Origin: Monodelphis domestica
Lineage: Eukaryota; Chordata; Mammalia; Didelphimorphia; Didelphidae
Length of the DNA: 64,000 nucleotides
NCBI RefSeq assembly: GCF_027887165.1
Contig: NC_077234.1
Location: 162,372,877 to 162,436,876, forward strand
Reading direction: 5' to 3'
Both the position numbers and the translations under genes were made by a program. The notes beneath the pieces were generated by a model, which saw nothing but the letters and a program-made list of their open reading frames with translations, was not told the DNA's origin and did no database searches. This document shows, in pieces, positions 59,402-64,000 of this stretch. Position 1 is the stretch's first letter, and each line of letters begins with the position of its first letter.

Positions 59402-59542
59402 TTTTTTTTTTTCCAAACCCTTTCTGTCTTAGTAACCCTAAGATAGATGATGGGCAAGGCTAAGCAAATGGGGTTAAATAACTTGCCACAGCTAGGTTGT
59501 GTCTGAGGCCAGATTTAAACCCAAGTCTTCCTGACTTCAGGC
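59402..59542 (-). mobile_element. Truncated SINE in the RAP2A 3' UTR, with 20-bp target duplication
   Basis: Antisense SINE1-type text ('aaaccctttctgtcttagtaacc', 'aaataacttgccacagctaggttgtgtctgaggccagatttaaaccc') lies between AAGAGACACTAGCCTCTTTT (59,386-59,405) and the same word with one change at 59,543-59,562. The T-run at the left end overlaps the first repeat. It is missing the tRNA-like head. Confidence 0.8.
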
Positions 59543-61457
59543 AAGAGACACTAGTCTCTTTTGAAAATTTACTTTAGATTTGTCTCAAAGACTATATTAT
59601 TTTACTTCCTAAATCATTTTAGAATGTTTTTGAATAAAAAACTTCCATTGTTATATAATTAATTTATAGCAGAGTGTTCAGTGACTGGCAGAAAATCTGC
59701 AGATAAAAAAGATCTGATCAGACTATTCCCAATAGATGCATGTGTAAAAATCAATACCTAGTTCATCAGTCTTTCTGAATTTTTAGTCATGAGTTACTTT
59801 CTTTCATGTAGTTTCCATCATTCTCAGTTTTGAAGCACCTTGTTCATATAAAATTTCAGCCCTTTATACTAAACCCACTTTTAAGACCTGAGTGTCTGGG
59901 AGAATTGAAGGTATAAATACTGGTCTCTTGCAGTAGAAATATCTGACAGAGAATTTGATTCCCGTACCTTTTCAAAATTTCTATATTTTACATATTTCCA
60001 GATTCAGATAATTGAATAGCACTGATAGTTTGGAATGCATTTATGTATACTTTGTAAAGATTCTACGGTATTATACCATGGATTGCTATGCAGACAATAG
60101 AAATGGGCAAAAATAGCACGAGGGGTTTTGCAAAATGTAGAGAGCAAAAGATGATCTAAAATTTCAATTGTGTAGTTGTTTTTTACATAAAAATTTTCAG
60201 ATGAGCCTTTTAATGTGCACATCTTATTAATCAGTGATTGGCCACTTGGTCATGCTTCATCACAGTCCTATGTGTTTAGTGACAAAGCAACACCTGTTGT
60301 CACAAAAAAATAATGTAAATGCTATTGTGCTCTCTGTCTTGTAGTTCTCAAATTCTGATGCTCTTTTGGCATATCATCTGGTGAGAACATACTTTGGCTT
60401 GATTGAATGATATTACATTTGGTGAGATGTTGGCAAAAAGTTTGAGAACAGGAAGAAGAAAGTTAAAGGGCCACGTGAAAGAATTGGTGGCCACCTCTTT
60501 CTGCGAAGATTAGTAACCTTGGCTCACTCTATTTTGTACCCTGATCAGACTAGCAATTATTGTCAGTGGAAATTTTTCTAACATGCCTTAAAAATATTAT
60601 GGTTTGATCCAAAGACCCACTTTTACTTTAGCTGTTCTTGTAGAGTTTTGTACTTTTCTACAAAAGCAGCTTTTTTTTTGTTTGTTTTATTGATTTTTCC
60701 TTTTAATGTTGCAATTTTAATTCTTGTAAGCTGTAAAAGTGATGGTAACTGTTGCCTTTCATTTTTGCTCAGCCTGTGCAAAACAAGCCAGCATCTGATC
60801 AAAAGTATTCACAAAAGTCTTTCTTAAACATTTGAAAGGTGCTTTGATCACTTTATCATTTGGTTTGTACAATTAGAAATTAGCTTTTCCGACTAGTAGT
60901 ACCACTGTTGCCATCACTTATCTATGGGAAAACTACTGGTATCTTCTCTCCGGTGTAAAGAATGTTGCCTAAAGATGTCTGCCATTTGTTTTTCAAAGTA
61001 TGTACATGAGAATATGTGTGCATGTGTGTATGTATGTGGATTTTTATTATTGTTGTTATTATTTTGTTCTGATCAGTGTCCTGTCTTAACACTGGTTAGT
61101 CTTTAATTGTGAACCTCCCCAACCAATCACATGTTAAAGATGATTGGAGTTTTTCTTTTCTGTTTATCTGTGACATTTGTGCATATGTTAAATCTCGATC
61201 AGGGTTTCAAGAGTGACTGCAGTGGGTTTTTGAAACAGACTTAACATTATTGATTTGGGGTTTCCCAGAGATTAATTAAATATAGTTCACAGTTAATTGT
61301 TGCGCTCTAATACAACTGACCATTTAAAATTGAACAACAGTTTATTGTTTTGTAACAATGTCAGTTGTTAAAACTCGCTGTTTGGGATAAAACAAGAATT
61401 GTACATAGAACTCAATGCAAATCCAACAGTTGTATTTGGAGTTAAATTATTTTAACA

Positions 61458-61463
61458 AATAAA
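61458..61463 (+). terminator. RAP2A: Polyadenylation signal AATAAA (preferred candidate)
   Basis: A canonical hexamer about 3.7 kb after the stop codon, followed by a T/G-rich stretch around 61,480-61,500 that could serve as the downstream element. Confidence 0.55.
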
Positions 61464-61548
61464 TTTATTTAATGAAACTTCCTCTGGATTTCTTTGTATT
61501 ATCAGTATCCAAAAATGAACTTGCATGATGTGTGGTTATTTCATGTAT

Positions 61549-61554
61549 AATAAA
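61549..61554 (+). terminator. RAP2A: Second polyadenylation signal AATAAA
   Basis: A second canonical hexamer 91 bp after the first. It could give a slightly longer transcript. Another AATAAA lies near 62,401, too far from any clear feature to assign. Confidence 0.4.
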
Positions 61555-61559
61555 TTTTA

Positions 61560-63090
61560 CTTCCATGAAGAAATTATTACATTTCTAAACAGTAAATCTG
61601 CCCAAGTGTAAGTGCTTGTGCTTAATACTGGATATATGTTCAAACAGTAAGTATCCAATATACTTTAACTCTAGATTTAGAAAGATAAAGAACCAAGTTT
61701 TTTCAGGTCTGAGTGCCTAAAATTGTGATGTTTTTGAGGTTTTTGAACTGGATAATTCCAGTGTTCCAATGAAACCTGATTATATATCCTAGCAATGATA
61801 GTTTGAACAGTCATGATGCTCATGCTAACAGGATTGTTCTAGATAATTGACATTGATTAGAGGTTGCATTATAGTCATGCCAATATCACTAAAATGCACC
61901 ATTGTGCTCCCTGGTGATGGGCTTCAGCCTGGCTTTTTGTTTCCAGGTCATGTGGATCTTAAGGTGCCAGAAGCTGGAGGCTGCTCCTCTGTAGGGACTT
62001 CTTGTTCTATAGAGGATTCTGTGAATGTTGACAAATGCTGTTAATTGTATCCAGCCTTCAGCTGCTCTAGACACTGATAACTAGCTCATTCATTCTGTAA
62101 ACCAATTTAAACTGTGCCTTTTGGTTATGTTGCCATTGGACTATGTTGAAAGCCCTTGGCATCATTCCACTGGTTTAGTAGTTTCATTGTCTTAGTGCAT
62201 AAGAGAATAATTACAAGGATATAACAGAGGCACTGTAGAAAAATGTTAGACTATTTCAAGCAAATGCAACTTTATATATGTACACATGTTTTGTACATAT
62301 ATATTATGTACACACGTGTAGCTTAACAATATTAATTTAACTTTGAAAGTTGGTTAACTTTATATTCTTATTCAAGGTGTTTAAAAATACTTAAATATCA
62401 TAATAAATTATGCTGAATAGAAGGTTTTGAGACTAAAAAAATGTTGCTTTGGAATTTATCCAAATTGCAAGTAACTCATCCATTGTTCAATATATTCTGA
62501 TAAAATTTGGAGGCACGTGTAAGCAACTAAAGGAGAAAAATATAAGTAGCTGAAGGACCAGGAGAAGGCGACTCATTCAATTTAAGGTCAGATCAGAATG
62601 AACTCCAGCTGGCTCCCAAGATGTGTGAAGCAGAGTAATAAGTTAACAGGCCCTCTCTTGGGGGACAGGGAGAAAGGTGATCTTACTTAGCTTGTTTAAA
62701 TGAAAAAATTTCATAATGAAGTTGGCATACAAACCTTAACAAAGAACAATGCCTTGCTGTCCTAGTAGGCTCAAAAAGTATTGATCAGATGAATCATTCC
62801 AATGTAATTTTAAACTCTTCTGTTTGTAGTCCCAGTGTGTGGCACACAAACAGTATTTAAGGACTTTTCTTTTCAATATAAAACCTACAACATAATTAAA
62901 GAAAGTTGCTATTTCACACCCCCTGTGTGAAACTCTGGAAATTTTGCAATAGCCTGTTTCTGGTTTTGTTTTGTTTTCTTCCACAGGCTGTTTTCCTTCT
63001 TTCTCCTAAGTAATCTTCACTAAATACTTCAAAGAATCCATATATAAATTTTTTCTCCACTGGAATAAGTAGCATCATTTTTCCACCTTT
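61560..63090. other. Intergenic DNA downstream of RAP2A
   Basis: AT-rich sequence with no recognised element. Frames of 60-82 codons at 61.85-62.07 and 62.74-62.98 kb have no domain and no support. Confidence 0.45.
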
Positions 63091-63094
63091 AGTA

Positions 63095-63240
63095 GATGGT
63101 CCTTTTTTTTAAAAAATTTAAGTTAATTTATTTAGTCAATTTAGAACATTATCCCTCAGTTATAAGAATTATATTATTTCCCTCCCTCCCCTCCCCTCTA
63201 CCCTTCCCACAGCCAACATGTAATTTCATTGGGTATTTTT
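63095..63240 (-). mobile_element. L1 3' UTR fragment
   Basis: 'ttttttttaaaaaatttaagttaatttatttagtcaatttagaac' followed by the pyrimidine tract 'ccctccctcccctcccctctacccttcccacagccaacatgtaatttc' is the antisense layout of a marsupial L1 3' end, as at 26.4 and 38.7 kb. Confidence 0.55.
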
Positions 63241-63317
63241 AGTAGATGGTTCTTAAAGAGGTGGTATGGCCATAAAAGGACAAACCTCTATGAACTTTAC
63301 TGGACTGGTTCTTAGAG

Positions 63318-63372
63318 GACACACATACACACATGTGCACACACATGCACATGCATGCATGAGCGTGTGCTT
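63318..63372. repeat. Imperfect (CA)n repeat
   Basis: Alternating CA/TG-type dinucleotides with interruptions ('acacacatacacacatgtgcacacacatgcacatgcatgcatg'). The remaining sequence to 64,000 shows nothing recognisable. Confidence 0.8.
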
Positions 63373-64000
63373 CTAGAACTTAAACTGCTAGCATAAGCTT
63401 TGAGTATACAGGGTTACTCCAAGTCATAGGGATAAAATTTTAGTGAAGGGTAATTATATCATACAATTTATATGGCTAAACATTGACATGGTTTACTTTT
63501 TATGTTGAATTTATTCATTAATGCTTTAGTTTACACTGGTGTCATCTGATTTCATTTCTATTTTATATGACTCTTAGATTTGTTCATATCACAGTTACTC
63601 ATGTTAGTCAGGGAAATTTCCTTTGAATTCTAGCCTTCAAAATTTTTCTTTTGGCCTAAATCTTTCCTTTGGTGCCCTGTTTGTTCATTTTCCATTGCAT
63701 ATGGATAAGACAGGCTAGTAAATGTCCAAGAAATAATATTGAGAGTTTGTTTGTTGATACCACAGTCTTAGGAAATGTGGGTGCATGGGTGAAAAACTGA
63801 CTTAATTTAATGCTACTCCCACTGTGCTATCATAAATACTGTCTACCTTGGTTTCAGATATATGAAGCTAATAGGTCCAGGTGCTTTGCAAAAACACAGG
63901 CAGACAACTGTATTTCTTTGATGATGCTTTACTCCAAGGCTAGTTTTAGGTTGTAGTTATCATTGGAAAGGGAGGTTAAGGGAAAATTATCGCTCAAAAT

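Larger units (their letters stand above)
57762..61480 (+). other. RAP2A: RAP2A 3' untranslated region (about 3.7 kb)
   Basis: This AT-rich region follows the stop codon and reaches the first strong AATAAA at 61,458. It is free of interspersed repeats except one SINE near 59.4-59.5 kb, in contrast with the intron, which fits constraint on a long 3' UTR. Known mammalian RAP2A transcripts have long 3' UTRs. The end is inferred from the polyadenylation signal. Confidence 0.65.

Overview
The window is a piece of a mammalian, almost certainly marsupial, nuclear genome. It holds one recognisable protein-coding gene, the small GTPase RAP2A on the + strand. Its two coding exons (9787-10100 and 57524-57761) are separated by an intron of about 47.4 kb. 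Joined at GT/AG junctions they encode 183 residues with every Rap2 hallmark: P-loop, Phe39 effector loop, Thr61 and the CNIQ prenylation box. The marsupial assignment rests on many copies of a tRNA-like SINE of the SINE1_MD/WSINE type, on MAR1-like and MIR-like CORE-SINEs, on marsupial-type L1 and on L2/L3 fragments. The genus cannot be settled from sequence alone.

Layout. 1-3.3 kb: an antisense L1 5' end, then a + strand L1 3' end carrying a 331-bp retroposon with a 16-bp target-site duplication. 3.3-8.0 kb: AT-rich intergenic DNA with scattered SINEs. 8.0-10.15 kb: the RAP2A 5' region, with an upstream CCAAT/E-box cluster, a TATA-less GC-box CpG island, two uORFs and coding exon 1. 10.1-57.5 kb: the intron, packed with SINEs, L2 and L1 ends, two hAT elements, possible LTRs, microsatellites and a decayed gammaretrovirus-like provirus in antisense orientation (about 43.8-52.4 kb). 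57.5-61.5 kb: coding exon 2 and a 3' UTR of about 3.7 kb that contains a SINE. 61.5-64 kb: downstream intergenic DNA.

The most structured region is 42.9-52.4 kb. Two related LTRs lie head to head at 42,989-44,234. The provirus retains broken gag, protease, RT, RNase H and integrase, but no env was recognised and no 5' LTR was found. An L2-type fragment lies between pol and the 3' LTR. A 492-bp non-autonomous hAT element interrupts gag, with a perfect 8-bp target duplication.

I found no convincing undescribed biological system. The observations most worth a second look are the nested insertions, the L2 fragment in the provirus, the RAP2A uORF that overlaps the start codon, and the 331-bp retroposon with its hairpin end. 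Family names for repeats come from recognition by eye; no library search was run.
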